DNA of 64,000 nucleotides from Pseudomonas sp. PB106 (GCF_009764645.1 NZ_RWIM01000017.1:62001-126000); one strand, 5' to 3'; shown: positions 1 to 15,844, counted from the first letter of the stretch. Translations and numbers: made by a program. The notes: generated from the letters alone by a model not told the origin.

Positions 1-875
<875 letters not shown>

Positions 876-928
876 TCAATGAGTGTCTTGAAAAAGGACG
901 CGATTCTATCAGGCTCACGGCCTCAAGG

Positions 929-1375
929 CTAAAGAGAAGGGCGGATCAGTTCGAGGCCGAAGTGATTGCCCGCCAGATAATCGTCAATGCAGCGGATGAT
1001 CAGCTCGCTGCGCCAGTTGTCGCGTTGAGCCATTAATTCGTCACGGGTCAGCCACTTGGCGCCGACGATGCCGTCGTCCAATTGGTAATCCGGGTGATGT
1101 TTCACCGCTTTGGCGCTGAAGCACACACGCTGGTAGGTCACGCCGTTGCTCGGCGCGGTGTACAGGTAAATGCCGATGACACCGGTGGGTTCTACGTCCC
1201 AACCGGTTTCTTCGAGGGTTTCGCGGACTGCGGCTTCGATCAGGGTTTCGTCCGGGTCGAGGTGGCCGGCGGGCTGATTCAGCACGTTGCGCCCGGCCTT
1301 GTGTTCTTCAACCATCAGGAAGCGGCCGTTGTCCTCGACGATGGTGGCGACGGTGATGTGGGGGAGCCATTCCAT
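929..1375 (-). CDS. nudJ: NUDIX hydrolase, NudJ-like phosphatase
   Basis: A 148-residue NUDIX protein. The Nudix box GHLDPDET...RETLEETGW is intact around residues 36-58, with the Mg-binding glutamates present. E. coli NudJ hydrolyses HMP-PP and nucleoside di/triphosphates; family and position beside mnmA both fit. The start was placed at 1375 (MEWLPHITV), because the open frame continues upstream only through a REP palindrome, which is unlikely to be coding. The exact substrate cannot be read from sequence. Confidence 0.88.
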   Translation of the reverse strand: MEWLPHITVATIVEDNGRFLMVEEHKAGRNVLNQPAGHLDPDETLIEAAVRETLEETGWDVEPTGVIGIYLYTAPSNGVTYQRVCFSAKAVKHHPDYQLDDGIVGAKWLTRDELMAQRDNWRSELIIRCIDDYLAGNHFGLELIRPSL

Positions 1376-1409
1376 ACGGTGTCCTCGTTTTTGAATATTG
1401 GAACCCGAT

Positions 1410-1505
1410 CCCTGTGGGAGCTGGCTTGCCAGCGATGGCGGCCTATCATTCAGCATTGTAGGTGACTGATCCACCGCTATCGCTGGCAAGCCAGCTCCCA
1501 CAGGG
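1410..1505. repeat. REP pair (inverted), GGGAGCTGGCTTGCC type
   Basis: Two inverted copies of the motif CCCTGTGGGAGCTGGCTTGC flank about 40 bases that include part of the loop sequence. Such REP doublets are typical intergenic elements of fluorescens-group Pseudomonas. It sits between icd2 and nudJ, both on the minus strand. Confidence 0.9.
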
Positions 1506-1535
1506 TTTTGTGGTGATCATAAAACCCGGAAACAC

Positions 1536-1560
1536 AAACCCCGGCACGAGGCCGGGGTTT
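1536..1560 (-). terminator. Hairpin terminator after icd2
   Basis: Perfect stem AAACCCCGGC / GCCGGGGTTT with a 5-base loop, 21 bases beyond the icd2 stop. The T run is short, so termination may be partial. Confidence 0.7.
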
Positions 1561-1580
1561 GTGATGTTCCCTTTACAACC

Positions 1581-4287
<2,707 letters not shown>

Positions 4288-5544
4288 ATGGGTTACAAGA
4301 AGATTCAGGTTCCAGCCGTCGGCGACAAAATCTCCGTCAACGCAGACCATTCTCTCAATGTTCCTGATAACCCGATCATCCCCTTCATCGAAGGTGACGG
4401 CATTGGTGTCGACATCAGTCCGGTGATGATCAAGGTTGTCGATGCTGCAGTTCAAAAGGCATACGGCGGTAAACGCAAGATTTCCTGGATGGAAGTCTAC
4501 GCCGGGGAAAAAGCCACTCAGGTTTACGATCAGGACACCTGGCTGCCTCAGGAAACCCTCGATGCAGTCAAGGATTATGTGGTTTCCATCAAGGGCCCGC
4601 TGACCACGCCGGTCGGTGGCGGCATCCGCTCGCTGAACGTGGCCCTGCGTCAGCAGCTCGACCTGTACGTCTGCCTGCGCCCGGTGCGTTGGTTCGAAGG
4701 CGTGCCGAGCCCGGTGAAAAAGCCCGGCGACGTCGACATGACCATCTTCCGCGAGAACTCCGAAGACATCTATGCCGGTATCGAGTGGAAGGCCGGTTCG
4801 CCGGAAGCCACCAAGGTCATCAAATTCCTTAAAGAAGAAATGGGCGTCACCAAGATCCGTTTCGACGAAAACTGCGGCATCGGCGTCAAACCGGTGTCGC
4901 TGGAAGGCACCAAGCGTCTGGCACGCAAGGCCCTGCAATATGTGGTCGATAACGACCGCGATTCGCTGACCATCGTGCACAAAGGCAACATCATGAAGTT
5001 CACCGAAGGTGCCTTCAAGGAATGGGCCTACGAAGTGGCCGCCGAAGAATTCGGCGCGACCTTGCTCGACGGCGGTCCGTGGATGCAGTTCAAAAACCCG
5101 AAAACCGGCAAGAACGTTGTGGTCAAAGACGCCATCGCCGACGCTATGCTCCAGCAGATCCTGCTGCGCCCGGCCGAATACGACGTGATCGCGACCCTCA
5201 ACCTCAACGGTGACTACCTCTCCGACGCCCTGGCGGCGGAAGTGGGCGGTATCGGTATCGCGCCGGGCGCCAACCTGTCCGACACCGTGGCGATGTTCGA
5301 AGCCACCCACGGCACCGCGCCGAAATACGCCGGCAAGGATCAGGTCAACCCGGGTTCGCTGATTCTCTCGGCAGAAATGATGCTGCGCCACATGGGCTGG
5401 ACTGAAGCGGCGGATCTGATCATCAAGGGTACCAACGGCGCCATCGGTGCCAAGACCGTGACCTATGACTTCGAACGACTGATGGACGGCGCCAAACTGG
5501 TTTCGTCTTCGGGCTTCGGCGATGCGCTGATCTCGCACATGTAA
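4288..5544 (+). CDS. icd: Dimeric NADP isocitrate dehydrogenase (IDH-I)
   Basis: A 418-residue homodimeric isocitrate dehydrogenase of the TCA cycle. The start was placed at the ATG at 4288 ([12 protein letters not shown]) because GGAG lies 6 bases upstream and the family length fits; the frame stays open upstream without homology. The loop [13 protein letters not shown] contains the active-site serine that AceK phosphorylates in enteric bacteria to divert isocitrate to the glyoxylate shunt, so the same control is possible. The [14 protein letters not shown] cofactor region is present near the C-terminus. A strong hairpin follows the gene and separates it from the convergent cspD. Confidence 0.97.
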   Translation: MGYKKIQVPAVGDKISVNADHSLNVPDNPIIPFIEGDGIGVDISPVMIKVVDAAVQKAYGGKRKISWMEVYAGEKATQVYDQDTWLPQETLDAVKDYVVSIKGPLTTPVGGGIRSLNVALRQQLDLYVCLRPVRWFEGVPSPVKKPGDVDMTIFRENSEDIYAGIEWKAGSPEATKVIKFLKEEMGVTKIRFDENCGIGVKPVSLEGTKRLARKALQYVVDNDRDSLTIVHKGNIMKFTEGAFKEWAYEVAAEEFGATLLDGGPWMQFKNPKTGKNVVVKDAIADAMLQQILLRPAEYDVIATLNLNGDYLSDALAAEVGGIGIAPGANLSDTVAMFEATHGTAPKYAGKDQVNPGSLILSAEMMLRHMGWTEAADLIIKGTNGAIGAKTVTYDFERLMDGAKLVSSSGFGDALISHM

Positions 5545-5558
5545 AAACGCGGGCACAC

Positions 5559-5600
5559 AAAAACCGCCTGACTCGATGAATTGAGTCAGGCGGTTTTTTT
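5559..5600. terminator. Bidirectional terminator between icd and cspD
   Basis: Stem AACCGCCTGACTC / GAGTCAGGCGGTT, with an A run on the left and seven Ts on the right, lies between the convergent icd and cspD genes. It should work in both directions. Confidence 0.92.
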
Positions 5601-5621
5601 ATGGCTGAAGAGTCTGAGGCT

Positions 5622-5903
5622 TCAGCTGGTCACTTTTTCCTCGTGAGTCGCAACCGGGGTTGCTTCCTGGACGGCGTCAGCCGCGCAAATCTTCACGGCA
5701 TGCAGGCCTTTGGGGCCTTGCACGATATCGAATTTCACCAGTTGCCCCGCTTTCAGGGTCTTGTAACCATCCATTTCGATGGCGGAGTAATGCGCGAAGA
5801 AATCGATGTCTTTGCCATCCTCGTCGCGGCCTTCGCGGGCGTCGGTATTGATAAAGCCGAATCCCTTGGCATTGTTGAACCATTTCACCTTGCCGACAGC
5901 CAT
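5622..5903 (-). CDS. cspD: Cold-shock domain protein CspD
   Basis: A 93-residue single cold-shock domain protein. RNP1 (KGFGFI) and RNP2 (DFFAHYS) nucleic-acid binding motifs are intact, with an acidic insert [10 protein letters not shown] between them, and a ~20-residue tail. The start at 5903 (MAVGKVKWF) is the family start; the upstream open frame is non-homologous. It is divergent from clpS-clpA, the same order as in E. coli, where CspD is a stationary-phase inhibitor of replication degraded by Lon. Role here is inferred from family and context. Confidence 0.93.
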   Translation of the reverse strand: MAVGKVKWFNNAKGFGFINTDAREGRDEDGKDIDFFAHYSAIEMDGYKTLKAGQLVKFDIVQGPKGLHAVKICAADAVQEATPVATHEEKVTS

Positions 5904-6128
5904 GCTCAAATCCCTCTGCAACAGACTCCAACGCTGGAGTATCATCCAGAACATCCGCAATCGAATCCGATAAAAGAATTGACTCCGCGGATCTTTTTTA
6001 CCCACTGTGGGCTCTATTGGTTGTAACACCGTTTTCCCGATAGTCAAGGTGACCGGGCAGTCGGAGTTGAAAACGTGGACAGCCGCCCCCACCACTGTAT
6101 TTGCACAACTGACGAACCTTTCTTTCCC

Positions 6129-6512
6129 ATGCATGCAATCAGCCAGATTCGACTAACATTCAATCAGGATCGCCCGCTTCTCCAAAAGGATCTTCCACAG
6201 GAGCACGACGACGATTCGGCAGGCGTTGCTGTTCAGGAAGCAAAGCCTGCGTTACAGGCGCCGCCGATGTACAAGGTGGTTTTGTTTAATGATGACTACA
6301 CACCGATGGATTTCGTCGTCGAAGTGCTCGAGGTGTTTTTTAACCTGAATCGCGAGCTGGCGACCAAGGTCATGCTGGCCGTCCACACAGAAGGACGGGC
6401 AGTATGTGGAGTGTTTACCCGCGACATCGCCGAGACAAAGGCCATGCAGGTCAACCAGTACGCCAGGGAAAGCCAGCATCCGCTACTCTGTGAAATCGAG
6501 AAGGACGGTTAA
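6129..6512 (+). CDS. clpS: ATP-dependent Clp protease adaptor ClpS
   Basis: A 127-residue adaptor that binds N-degron substrates and hands them to ClpAP. The core [19 protein letters not shown] contains the Asn-Asp-Asp residues that hold the alpha-amino group of the substrate, and the [17 protein letters not shown] stretch completes the fold. The start at 6129 ([14 protein letters not shown]) matches Pseudomonas ClpS; about 45 residues form a flexible N-terminal extension. It lies 30 bases before clpA and is co-directional, so it is surely translated with it. The transferases that generate its substrates, aat and bpt, are 3-5 kb downstream. Confidence 0.95.
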   Translation: MHAISQIRLTFNQDRPLLQKDLPQEHDDDSAGVAVQEAKPALQAPPMYKVVLFNDDYTPMDFVVEVLEVFFNLNRELATKVMLAVHTEGRAVCGVFTRDIAETKAMQVNQYARESQHPLLCEIEKDG

Positions 6513-6542
6513 TCGCCGACCACTTGGGTATGAGGTGAAGCT

Positions 6543-8813
6543 ATGTTAAACCGCGAGCTCGAAGTCACCCTCAATCTTGCCTTCAAGGAGGCTCGTTCGA
6601 AACGTCATGAGTTCATGACCGTCGAACACCTTCTGCTGGCCCTATTGGACAATGAGGCTGCCGCCACCGTTTTGCGTGCCTGCGGCGCAAACCTCGACAA
6701 ACTCAAGCACGACCTGCAGGAGTTCATCGACTCCACCACGCCACTGATCCCCGTTCATGACGAAGATCGTGAAACCCAGCCAACTTTGGGCTTCCAGCGT
6801 GTACTGCAACGTGCTGTTTTCCACGTACAGAGCTCGGGCAAACGCGAAGTAACCGGCGCCAACGTGCTGGTTGCAATCTTCAGTGAGCAAGAGAGTCAGG
6901 CAGTGTTTCTGCTGAAACAGCAGAGCGTTGCGCGCATCGATGTCGTCAACTACATCGCTCACGGCATTTCCAAAGTGCCGGGGCATGGCGATCACTCTGA
7001 AGGTGAGCAAGATATGCAGGACGACGAGGGCGGTGAGTCTTCTTCTTCAGGCAATCCTCTGGATGCTTATGCCAGCAACCTCAACGAACTCGCGCGCCAG
7101 GGTCGCATTGATCCGCTGGTCGGCCGCGAATCGGAAGTCGAGCGTGTCGCGCAGATTCTCGCGCGTCGGCGTAAAAACAATCCGCTGCTGGTTGGCGAGG
7201 CTGGCGTGGGTAAAACCGCGATTGCCGAAGGCCTGGCGAAGCGCATTGTCGACAACCAGGTGCCGGATCTGCTGGCTAACAGCGTTGTCTACTCGCTCGA
7301 CCTTGGCGCTCTGCTCGCGGGCACCAAGTATCGCGGTGATTTCGAGAAGCGCTTCAAGGCGCTGCTCAATGAACTGAAAAAACGTCCGCAGGCGATCCTC
7401 TTTATCGACGAGATCCACACCATTATCGGTGCGGGCGCTGCGTCGGGCGGGGTCATGGACGCTTCGAATCTGCTCAAGCCGCTGCTGTCGTCTGGCGACA
7501 TTCGCTGCATCGGCTCGACCACGTTCCAGGAATTTCGCGGCATCTTCGAGAAGGATCGTGCCCTGGCACGTCGCTTCCAGAAGGTCGATGTCGTCGAACC
7601 GTCGGTGGAAGACACCATCGGTATCCTGCGCGGCCTGAAAGGGCGTTTCGAACAGCATCACAATATCGAATACAGCGATGAGTCGTTGCGCGCCGCTGCT
7701 GAACTGGCATCGCGCTACATCAATGACCGGCACATGCCGGACAAGGCCATCGACGTGATTGACGAGGCGGGCGCCTATCAGCGTCTGCAACCGGTCGAGA
7801 TGCGCGTCAAGCGTATTGAAGTGCCGCAGGTCGAAGACATCGTGGCGAAAATCGCACGTATTCCTCCGAAGCACGTCACCAGCTCCGACAAGGAACTGCT
7901 GCGTAACCTGGAGCGAGACCTGAAGCTGACGGTGTTTGGTCAGGACGCGGCGATTGATTCGCTGTCGACCGCGATCAAGTTGTCGCGCGCCGGGCTCAAG
8001 TCGCCGGACAAGCCAGTCGGTTCGTTCCTGTTCGCAGGCCCGACCGGTGTCGGTAAAACTGAGGCTGCGCGGCAGTTGGCGAAGGCGTTGGGCATCGAAC
8101 TGGTTCGCTTCGACATGTCCGAGTACATGGAGCGTCACACCGTATCGCGTTTGATCGGTGCGCCTCCAGGCTATGTCGGTTTTGATCAGGGCGGTCTTTT
8201 GACCGAGGCGATCACCAAGCAGCCGCACTGCGTATTGCTGCTCGATGAAATCGAGAAGGCGCATCCGGAAGTCTTCAACCTGCTGCTGCAGGTGATGGAT
8301 CACGGTACGCTGACCGACAACAACGGGCGCAAGGCGGATTTCCGCAACGTGATCGTGATCATGACCACCAACGCCGGTGCCGAAACGGCAGCTCGCGCTT
8401 CGATCGGTTTCACCCATCAGGACCACTCGTCCGATGCGATGGAAGTGATCAAGAAGAGCTTCACGCCGGAATTCCGTAACCGTCTGGACACCATTATCCA
8501 GTTTGGTCGCCTCAGTCATGAGGTCATCAAGAGTGTGGTGGACAAGTTCCTTACCGAGCTTCAGGCGCAGCTGGAAGACAAGCGTGTATTGCTTGAGGTT
8601 ACCGACGCGGCGCGCAGTTGGCTGGCGGCGGGTGGTTACGACTCGGCGATGGGTGCGCGGCCGATGGCGCGGCTGATTCAGGACAAGATCAAGCGTCCGT
8701 TGGCGGAGGAGATTCTGTTTGGCGAGCTGGCCGAGCATGGCGGTGTGGTTCACATCGACATCAAGGATGGTGAGTTGACGTTTGACTTCGAGACTACTGC
8801 TGAGATGGCCTGA
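6543..8813 (+). CDS. clpA: ATP-dependent Clp protease ATPase subunit ClpA
   Basis: A 756-residue AAA+ unfoldase that partners ClpP. An N-domain (about 1-145) binds ClpS. The first AAA module has Walker A GEAGVGKT at 218-225 and Walker B ILFIDEIH near 285-292. The second has Walker A GPTGVGKT at 499-506 and Walker [11 protein letters not shown] near 565. An acidic, serine-rich linker ([11 protein letters not shown]) joins the N-domain to the first ring, as in other ClpA proteins. A rho-independent terminator follows the stop. Confidence 0.97.
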   Translation: MLNRELEVTLNLAFKEARSKRHEFMTVEHLLLALLDNEAAATVLRACGANLDKLKHDLQEFIDSTTPLIPVHDEDRETQPTLGFQRVLQRAVFHVQSSGKREVTGANVLVAIFSEQESQAVFLLKQQSVARIDVVNYIAHGISKVPGHGDHSEGEQDMQDDEGGESSSSGNPLDAYASNLNELARQGRIDPLVGRESEVERVAQILARRRKNNPLLVGEAGVGKTAIAEGLAKRIVDNQVPDLLANSVVYSLDLGALLAGTKYRGDFEKRFKALLNELKKRPQAILFIDEIHTIIGAGAASGGVMDASNLLKPLLSSGDIRCIGSTTFQEFRGIFEKDRALARRFQKVDVVEPSVEDTIGILRGLKGRFEQHHNIEYSDESLRAAAELASRYINDRHMPDKAIDVIDEAGAYQRLQPVEMRVKRIEVPQVEDIVAKIARIPPKHVTSSDKELLRNLERDLKLTVFGQDAAIDSLSTAIKLSRAGLKSPDKPVGSFLFAGPTGVGKTEAARQLAKALGIELVRFDMSEYMERHTVSRLIGAPPGYVGFDQGGLLTEAITKQPHCVLLLDEIEKAHPEVFNLLLQVMDHGTLTDNNGRKADFRNVIVIMTTNAGAETAARASIGFTHQDHSSDAMEVIKKSFTPEFRNRLDTIIQFGRLSHEVIKSVVDKFLTELQAQLEDKRVLLEVTDAARSWLAAGGYDSAMGARPMARLIQDKIKRPLAEEILFGELAEHGGVVHIDIKDGELTFDFETTAEMA

Positions 8814-8831
8814 CGGCTTGTTGTTGATTGG

Positions 8832-8855
8832 AAAGGCGCCTTCGGGCGCCTTTTT
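8832..8855 (+). terminator. Rho-independent terminator of clpA
   Basis: GGCGCC-TTCG-GGCGCC stem with a UUCG tetraloop followed by TTTTT, 20 bases after the clpA stop. Confidence 0.95.
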
Positions 8856-8864
8856 GTTGTCTGG

Positions 8865-9581
8865 GGTTTTTGTGTGTATATCCGTTGCTGCGGGTGTTGC
8901 TGATTAGGGTTCCGCCCTTACGGCGGGTCACCTTTTCCAAACGCCGAAAAGGTAACCCAAAAGGCTTGTTCCTACGTGCGGCCCGCTCGCTGGGGCTCGG
9001 GGTCCCTTCGCTCCGGGATCGATCCGGGGGCAGCGCCTACGGTTTGCTTCGCTGCACCTCCTCTCGCTGTGTTTGGCTGCGCCAAACGGTCGCTGCGCTC
9101 CCACCCCCGGATCAATCCCTCCACTCAGCCTGCCGACGTCGCCCTACAGATCAAAAGCTGCAGCCGAGCTAACGCTCATCCTGGAGTGGTGCGGCTGCGC
9201 CGCGGGTTTCTTGTAGGAGCTGCCGAAGGCTGCGATCTTTTGATCTGCTTTGGCTTTGGCTTTGGCTTTGGCTTTGGCTATTGATCTTTTGCCCCATCGG
9301 CAGGCCGAGCGTAGGTGTTCATCAGGGGTGGGAGCGCAGCGACCGTGCGGCGAAGCCGCATACATCGAGAGGAGGTGCAGCGAAGCAAACCGTAGGCGAT
9401 GCCCCCGGATGGACACCGTAGCGAGGGAACACTGAGCCTCAGCGAAGTGCCGTACGCCAGGGGCAAAGCCTTTTGCTTACTTTTCGCTGGGCCGGCATTC
9501 CGGCGTTTGGAAAAGTGAGTCGCTGTAAGAGCGAAACCGCCAGCAGCAGCACCCGCAGCAACGGATATACACACAAGACCA
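8865..9581. repeat. Large imperfect inverted repeat with ~290-bp arms in the clpA-infA gap
   Basis: The left arm runs about 8865-9156 and the right arm about 9284-9581. Exact stretches include 24 bases at 8872-8895 against 9551-9574 and 32 bases at 9035-9066 against 9366-9397; between these the arms are diverged. The centre (~9157-9283) holds a REP-like unit (GTAGGAGCTGCCGAAGGCTG, 9213-9232) and the CTTTGG tandem array. The open frames crossing it are short, low-complexity and mirror-like on both strands, so I do not call genes. The rest of the 830-base gap between clpA and infA is terminator sequence. Confidence 0.85.
9248..9277. repeat. Hexamer tandem repeat (CTTTGG)x5
   Basis: Five perfect head-to-tail CTTTGG units at the centre of the large inverted repeat, flanked on both sides by TTGATC/GATCTTTTG sequence of the REP type. 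Such arrays change length by slippage. Confidence 0.95.
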
Positions 9582-9604
9582 AAACCCAAAACGCAGACAA
9601 ACAA

Positions 9605-9630
9605 AAACGCCCGGCATAAACCGGGCGTTC
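9605..9630 (-). terminator. Terminator after infA
   Basis: On the minus strand, stem CGCCCGG / CCGGGCG with a 6-base loop is followed by TTTTTGT, 14 bases beyond the infA stop. Confidence 0.88.
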
Positions 9631-9643
9631 TGTATTGACTTGA

Positions 9644-9862
9644 TTAGCGAGCGCGGTAAGTAATGCGCCCTTTGCTCAAGTCATAGGGCGTCAGCTCGAC
9701 GCGCACTTTGTCACCGGTAAGAATACGAATGTAGTTCTTGCGCATCTTGCCGGAAATATGCGCGGTTACGACGTGCCCATTTTCCAACTCCACACGAAAC
9801 ATGGTGTTGGGCAGGGTGTCGACGACAGTGCCTTCCATTTCGAAGCTGTCTTCTTTCGACAT
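9644..9862 (-). CDS. infA: Translation initiation factor IF-1
   Basis: A 72-residue OB-fold protein that binds the ribosomal A site with IF-2 and IF-3 during initiation. The sequence [13 protein letters not shown] and the C-terminal SKGRITYR are diagnostic, and the length is that of the family. It is the last gene of the minus-strand run trxB-aat-bpt-infA; the 112-base gap to bpt suggests its own promoter as well. It ends at a hairpin terminator. Confidence 0.97.
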
Positions 9863-9974
9863 GCAGTAAAGCCCTCGGTATCCAATGAATGGCCCGGTGC
9901 AACTGCGCCAGGCAAAAGCGGCGTGCATTGTGCCCGAAAAATGGGGTTTACGCCAAGGGGTTTACGGCTTGGGT

Positions 9975-10682
9975 TTAGTTGAGAATGACCCAGCGCTGAT
10001 TAATCAGCAATTCGATGGGTCGATATTGGGTCTTGTAGTTCATCTTTTTACAGTTCTTGATCCAGTAACCCAGATAAACCGCCTCAAGCCCGAGGCGCTG
10101 GCTTTCGCCGATCTGCCAGAGGATGGCAAATCGGCCAAGACTGCGGCGTTCTTCGTCGGGTTCGTAAAAGGTGTAGACCGCTGACAAGCCGTTCGGCAGC
10201 AAGTCAGTCACCGCCACGGCGAGCAACCGTCCGTCGAGTCGGAATTCGTAAAATCGGGAGAAGGGCAGGTCGCGCACCAGAAACGTCGAGAATTGATCTC
10301 GGCTCGGCGGGTACATGTCGCCGTCGGCATGCCGTTGTTCGATGTAGCGTTGGTACAGATCGAAATATTCTTCGCTGAACTGTGGTTTGACCGGTCGCAC
10401 CTGCAAATCGAAGTTGCGCTTGAAAATGCGCTTCTGCTGACGATTAGGGGTGAACTGCGCCACGGGAATGCGCGCAGGCACGCACGCATTGCAATTCTGG
10501 CAATGGGGCCGATACAGATGATCGCCACTGCGACGAAAGCCCATTTCCGACAGATCTGCGTAGACATGCACATCCATGGGCTGGCTAGGGTCGAGAAACA
10601 GGGTCGTGGCCTGCTCCTCGGGCAGATAACTGCAAGAGTGAGGCTGAGTGGCATAGAACTTCAGACGCGCCAACTCGGTCAT
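9975..10682 (-). CDS. bpt: Bacterial aspartate/glutamate leucyl-tRNA-protein transferase Bpt
   Basis: A 235-residue transferase of the ATE/Bpt family that adds leucine from Leu-tRNA to proteins with N-terminal Asp or Glu, creating a primary N-degron for ClpS-ClpAP. The cysteine-rich N-terminal region [12 protein letters not shown] and the C-terminal [13 protein letters not shown] are conserved. The start was set at the ATG at 10682 (MTELARLKF), preceded by GAGGG; a TTG two codons earlier is less likely. It lies 57 bp downstream of aat in the same orientation. Older annotations call it arginyltransferase (ate); bacterial members with this motif set act as leucyltransferases. Confidence 0.93.
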   Translation of the reverse strand: MTELARLKFYATQPHSCSYLPEEQATTLFLDPSQPMDVHVYADLSEMGFRRSGDHLYRPHCQNCNACVPARIPVAQFTPNRQQKRIFKRNFDLQVRPVKPQFSEEYFDLYQRYIEQRHADGDMYPPSRDQFSTFLVRDLPFSRFYEFRLDGRLLAVAVTDLLPNGLSAVYTFYEPDEERRSLGRFAILWQIGESQRLGLEAVYLGYWIKNCKKMNYKTQYRPIELLINQRWVILN

Positions 10683-10739
10683 GATCAACCCTCGGGATAA
10701 GCTGGTGAATTAAGTGTAAGCCACGCGCGCAAAAGTCGC

Positions 10740-11420
10740 TCAGCAAACCCAAGTGGCATGGCTGGGTTGATCCAGGTGTCGAGCCAGATAATCAGCGAAT
10801 TCGTCGCGCGGGATCGCCCGGGCGCCGAGGCTGTGCAGATGATCGGTCGGCATCTGGCAGTCGATCAGCACGAACCCTGAGTCTTTCAAATGGCGCACCA
10901 GCGTGGCAAAGCCGTACTTCGAGGCATTGTCGGCACGACTGAACATCGATTCGCCGAAGAACAATTGGCCCATGGCCAGGCCGTAGAGGCCGCCGACCAG
11001 CTCGCCCTCATCCCAAACTTCCACCGAATGGGCGAAGCCGCGCCGATGCAGTTCAACGTAGGCGTCCTGCATGGCTTCGGTGATCCAGGTGCCGTCAGCG
11101 TAATCCCGGGGCGCAGCGCAGGCGCGTATCACCGCGTCGAAGTCCTGATCGAAGGTTACTTGATAGCGTTCTTTGCGCAGCAATTTACCCAGGCTGCGCG
11201 AGACATGCAGTTCGTCGGGAAACAGCACAGTGCGCGGATCCGGCGACCACCAGAGAATCGGCTGACCCTCGGAAAACCACGGAAAGCAGCCATGGCGGTA
11301 AGCCTGGATCAAGCGATCAGCGGACAAATCGCCACCCGCGGCGAGCAGTCCGTTGGGATCGCGCATGGCTTTTTCCAGTGGCGGAAAAGTCAGGGAGTTA
11401 CGTTGTAACCAAGTCAGCAT
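10740..11420 (-). CDS. aat: Leucyl/phenylalanyl-tRNA-protein transferase Aat
   Basis: A 226-residue L/F-transferase that appends Leu or Phe to N-terminal Arg or Lys of proteins, making ClpS substrates. The N-terminal [21 protein letters not shown], the central WWSPDPR, and [18 protein letters not shown] are family signatures. It lies upstream of bpt, and 63 bases after trxB. With clpS, clpA and bpt, this window contains the adaptor, unfoldase and both transferases of the N-degron pathway; only ClpP is absent. Confidence 0.96.
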   Translation of the reverse strand: MLTWLQRNSLTFPPLEKAMRDPNGLLAAGGDLSADRLIQAYRHGCFPWFSEGQPILWWSPDPRTVLFPDELHVSRSLGKLLRKERYQVTFDQDFDAVIRACAAPRDYADGTWITEAMQDAYVELHRRGFAHSVEVWDEGELVGGLYGLAMGQLFFGESMFSRADNASKYGFATLVRHLKDSGFVLIDCQMPTDHLHSLGARAIPRDEFADYLARHLDQPSHATWVC

Positions 11421-11483
11421 GGCATCCAGGCTTGCAGAAGGGGAGGGCGGTGCGGGCTGTTCGGCCCGCGATAAAGTGTGCCG

Positions 11484-12740
<1,257 letters not shown>

Positions 12741-15149
12741 TTGAAGAAATCCACCGAAGCACCAAAAACAGTCGTTCCGCTCTGGCGCCAACAGTTGCAC
12801 TACCGGCTCAAGGAAGGTGCATTGATCGCCATCGGCGCCTTGTGCCTGTTCCTGATGATGGCTTTGCTGACCTACGGCAAGGACGATCCGGGCTGGAGCC
12901 ACAACAGCAAGATCGATGACGTACAGAATTTCGGCGGCCCGGCGGGCTCCTATAGCGCCGATATCCTGTTCATGGTGCTCGGTTACTTCGCCTACATTTT
13001 CCCGTTGTTGCTGGCGATCAAGGCCTACCAGATCTTCCGTCAGCGCCACGAGCCGTGGCAGTGGAGCGGCTGGCTGTTTTCCTGGCGCCTGATCGGTCTG
13101 GTGTTTCTCGTGCTGTCCGGCGCTGCGCTGGCGCATCTGCATTTTCACGCGGCGTCGGGTCTGCCGGCAGGTGCTGGCGGTGCGCTGGGCGAAAGCCTGG
13201 GCAATCTGGCGAAGAACGCGCTGAACATCCAGGGCAGCACGCTGCTGTTCATCGCCTTGTTCCTGTTTGGCCTGACGGTGTTCACCGACCTGTCCTGGTT
13301 CAAGGTCATGGACGTCACTGGCAAGATCACCCTCGATTTGTTCGAACTGTTCCAGGGCGCGCTCAACCGCTGGTGGTCGGCGCGTACCGAGCGCAAGCAA
13401 CTGGTCGCGCAACTGCGTGAAGTCGATGATCGTGTCCACGATGTCGTCGCGCCAACCGTCACCGATAAACGTGAACAAGCCAAAGTCAAAGAACGCCTGA
13501 TCGAGCGTGAGCAAGCCCTGAGCAAGCACATGTCCGATCGCGAAAAGCAGGTGCCGCCGGTCATTGCGCCAGCGCCAGTCAAAGCGCCCGAGCCAAGCAA
13601 GCGCGTACAGAAAGAGAAACAGGTGCCGTTGTTCGTCGACAGCGCCGTGGAAGGCACCTTGCCGCCGATCTCGATTCTCGACCCTGCAGAAAAGAAACAA
13701 CTCAATTACTCGCCGGAATCCCTGGCAGCGGTCGGCCACTTGCTGGAGATCAAGCTCAAGGAATTCGGCGTGGAAGTCACGGTGGACTCGATCCATCCGG
13801 GCCCGGTGATTACCCGTTACGAAATTCAGCCGGCCGCCGGCGTCAAAGTCAGCCGCATCGCCAACCTCGCCAAAGACCTTGCGCGTTCGCTGGCCGTGAC
13901 CAGTGTGCGGGTGGTTGAGGTGATTCCGGGCAAGACCACGGTCGGTATCGAGATTCCCAACGAAGACCGGCAGATCGTGCGCTTCTCCGAAGTGCTGTCG
14001 ACGCCTGAATACGACAACTTCAAATCGCCGGTCACCCTGGCGCTCGGTCACGACATTGGCGGTAAGCCGGTCATCACCGACCTGGCTAAGATGCCGCACT
14101 TGCTGGTGGCCGGTACGACCGGTTCCGGTAAGTCGGTGGGTGTGAACGCGATGATTCTGTCGATCCTGTTCAAGTCCGGCCCGGAAGACGCCAAGCTGAT
14201 CATGATCGACCCGAAGATGTTGGAACTGTCGATCTACGAAGGCATTCCGCATCTGCTTTGCCCGGTTGTGACGGACATGAAGGACGCCGCCAACGCCCTG
14301 CGCTGGAGCGTGGCGGAGATGGAACGACGCTACAAACTCATGGCGAAGATGGGCGTGCGAAACCTGTCCGGCTTCAACGCCAAGGTCAAGGAAGCCCAGG
14401 ACGCCGGCGAGCCGTTGAGCGATCCGCTGTACAAGCGCGAAAGCATCCACGACGAAGCGCCCCTGTTGCAGAAGCTACCGACCATCGTGGTGGTGGTCGA
14501 CGAATTCGCCGACATGATGATGATCGTCGGCAAGAAGGTTGAAGAACTCATCGCCCGTATCGCCCAGAAGGCGCGTGCGGCGGGTATCCACTTGATCCTC
14601 GCGACCCAGCGGCCATCGGTGGACGTGATCACCGGTCTGATCAAGGCCAACATCCCGACGCGTATGGCGTTCCAGGTGTCGAGCAAGATCGACTCGCGAA
14701 CCATCATCGACCAGGGCGGCGCCGAGCAATTGCTTGGCCACGGTGACATGCTCTACATGCCACCGGGCACCAGCCTGCCAATCCGGGTTCACGGCGCGTT
14801 CGTTTCCGACGATGAAGTTCACCGCGTGGTGGAAGCGTGGAAGCTGCGTGGCGCACCGGAATACAACGACGACATTCTTAACGGCGTCGAAGAAGCCGGC
14901 AGCGGTTTCGAAGGCAGCAGCGGTGGCGGCGATGGCGATGATCCGGAAGCCGACGCGCTGTATGACGAAGCTGTGCAGTTCGTCCTGGAAAGCCGTCGTG
15001 CCTCGATTTCTGCGGTACAGCGCAAGCTGAAGATCGGTTACAACCGCGCCGCGCGGATGATCGAAGCCATGGAAATGGCCGGCGTCGTCACCTCAATGAA
15101 CACTAACGGTTCGCGTGAAGTCCTGGCCCCGGGCCCGGTACGCGACTGA
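12741..15149 (+). CDS. ftsK: DNA translocase FtsK
   Basis: An 802-residue septal DNA pump that clears and aligns chromosome termini and activates XerCD at dif. About four TM segments span residues 25-190, a charged linker follows, then the RecA-like motor with Walker A GTTGSGKS at 458-465 and [12 protein letters not shown]alker B. The gamma domain (from about 735; [16 protein letters not shown]) reads KOPS sites. I placed the start at the TTG at 12741 (TTG AAG AAA TCC) after GGAAAAGAAG because homology begins there; in-frame sequence upstream looks non-coding. lolA and rarA follow. Confidence 0.94.
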   Translation: MKKSTEAPKTVVPLWRQQLHYRLKEGALIAIGALCLFLMMALLTYGKDDPGWSHNSKIDDVQNFGGPAGSYSADILFMVLGYFAYIFPLLLAIKAYQIFRQRHEPWQWSGWLFSWRLIGLVFLVLSGAALAHLHFHAASGLPAGAGGALGESLGNLAKNALNIQGSTLLFIALFLFGLTVFTDLSWFKVMDVTGKITLDLFELFQGALNRWWSARTERKQLVAQLREVDDRVHDVVAPTVTDKREQAKVKERLIEREQALSKHMSDREKQVPPVIAPAPVKAPEPSKRVQKEKQVPLFVDSAVEGTLPPISILDPAEKKQLNYSPESLAAVGHLLEIKLKEFGVEVTVDSIHPGPVITRYEIQPAAGVKVSRIANLAKDLARSLAVTSVRVVEVIPGKTTVGIEIPNEDRQIVRFSEVLSTPEYDNFKSPVTLALGHDIGGKPVITDLAKMPHLLVAGTTGSGKSVGVNAMILSILFKSGPEDAKLIMIDPKMLELSIYEGIPHLLCPVVTDMKDAANALRWSVAEMERRYKLMAKMGVRNLSGFNAKVKEAQDAGEPLSDPLYKRESIHDEAPLLQKLPTIVVVVDEFADMMMIVGKKVEELIARIAQKARAAGIHLILATQRPSVDVITGLIKANIPTRMAFQVSSKIDSRTIIDQGGAEQLLGHGDMLYMPPGTSLPIRVHGAFVSDDEVHRVVEAWKLRGAPEYNDDILNGVEEAGSGFEGSSGGGDGDDPEADALYDEAVQFVLESRRASISAVQRKLKIGYNRAARMIEAMEMAGVVTSMNTNGSREVLAPGPVRD

Positions 15150-15214
15150 TTGCAAAGCAAGAGGCGGGACAATGATGTTCCGCCGCTCTCCCACACGTAT
15201 TCAAGAGGACTCCC

Positions 15215-15835
15215 ATGCGTCTTATCCGCATGCTGTTGCCAGTACTGGCGTTGACCACCCTCACGGCTCACGCCGATGACAAGGATGTGGCGCGTTTGAC
15301 CCAATTGCTGGAAACATCCAAGACCCTGAGCGCGAACTTCTCGCAGCTGACCCTCGACGGCAGCGGCACCCAGTTGCAGGAAACCACCGGCAACATGACC
15401 CTGCAGCGTCCGGGCCTGTTCTACTGGCACACCAACGCGCCGGCCGAGCAGACCATGGTCTCCGATGGCAAGAAAGTCACCCTGTGGGACCCGGATCTGG
15501 AACAGGCGACCATCAAGAAACTCGACGAACGTCTGACCCAGACCCCGGCGCTGCTGCTGTCCGGTGATGTGTCGAAGATCAGCCAGAGCTTCGATATCAG
15601 CGCGAAAGAGGCGGGCGGCGTGATCGACTTCACTCTCAAGCCGAAAACCAAGGACACCCTGTTCGACAACCTGCGTCTGTCGTTCCGCAACGGTCTGCTC
15701 AATGACATGCAACTGATCGACAGCGTCGGTCAACGCACCAACATCCTGTTTACCGGGGTCAAGGCTAACGAAGCGGTCCCGGCCTCCAAGTTCAAGTTCG
15801 ACATCCCCAAGGGTGCCGACGTGATCCAGGAATAA
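15215..15835 (+). CDS. lolA: Outer-membrane lipoprotein carrier protein LolA
   Basis: A 206-residue periplasmic chaperone that shuttles lipoproteins from LolCDE to LolB. A clear signal peptide ([20 protein letters not shown]) precedes the mature N-terminus DDKDVARL. The repeated small beta-strands with aromatic lining ([13 protein letters not shown]) fit the LolA half-barrel. AGAGGA ribosome site upstream. It follows ftsK by 65 bases, the usual Pseudomonas order. Confidence 0.95.
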   Translation: MRLIRMLLPVLALTTLTAHADDKDVARLTQLLETSKTLSANFSQLTLDGSGTQLQETTGNMTLQRPGLFYWHTNAPAEQTMVSDGKKVTLWDPDLEQATIKKLDERLTQTPALLLSGDVSKISQSFDISAKEAGGVIDFTLKPKTKDTLFDNLRLSFRNGLLNDMQLIDSVGQRTNILFTGVKANEAVPASKFKFDIPKGADVIQE

Positions 15836-15844
15836 ACACAAAAC

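Noticed and set aside
9213..9247. Possible small RNA at the apex of the large repeat
   Set aside because: The sequence is an ordinary REP unit; no promoter or terminator frames it.
8828..9604. Small open frames inside the large inverted repeat
   Set aside because: They lie in repeated, low-complexity sequence in both orientations and lack ribosome sites or homology.
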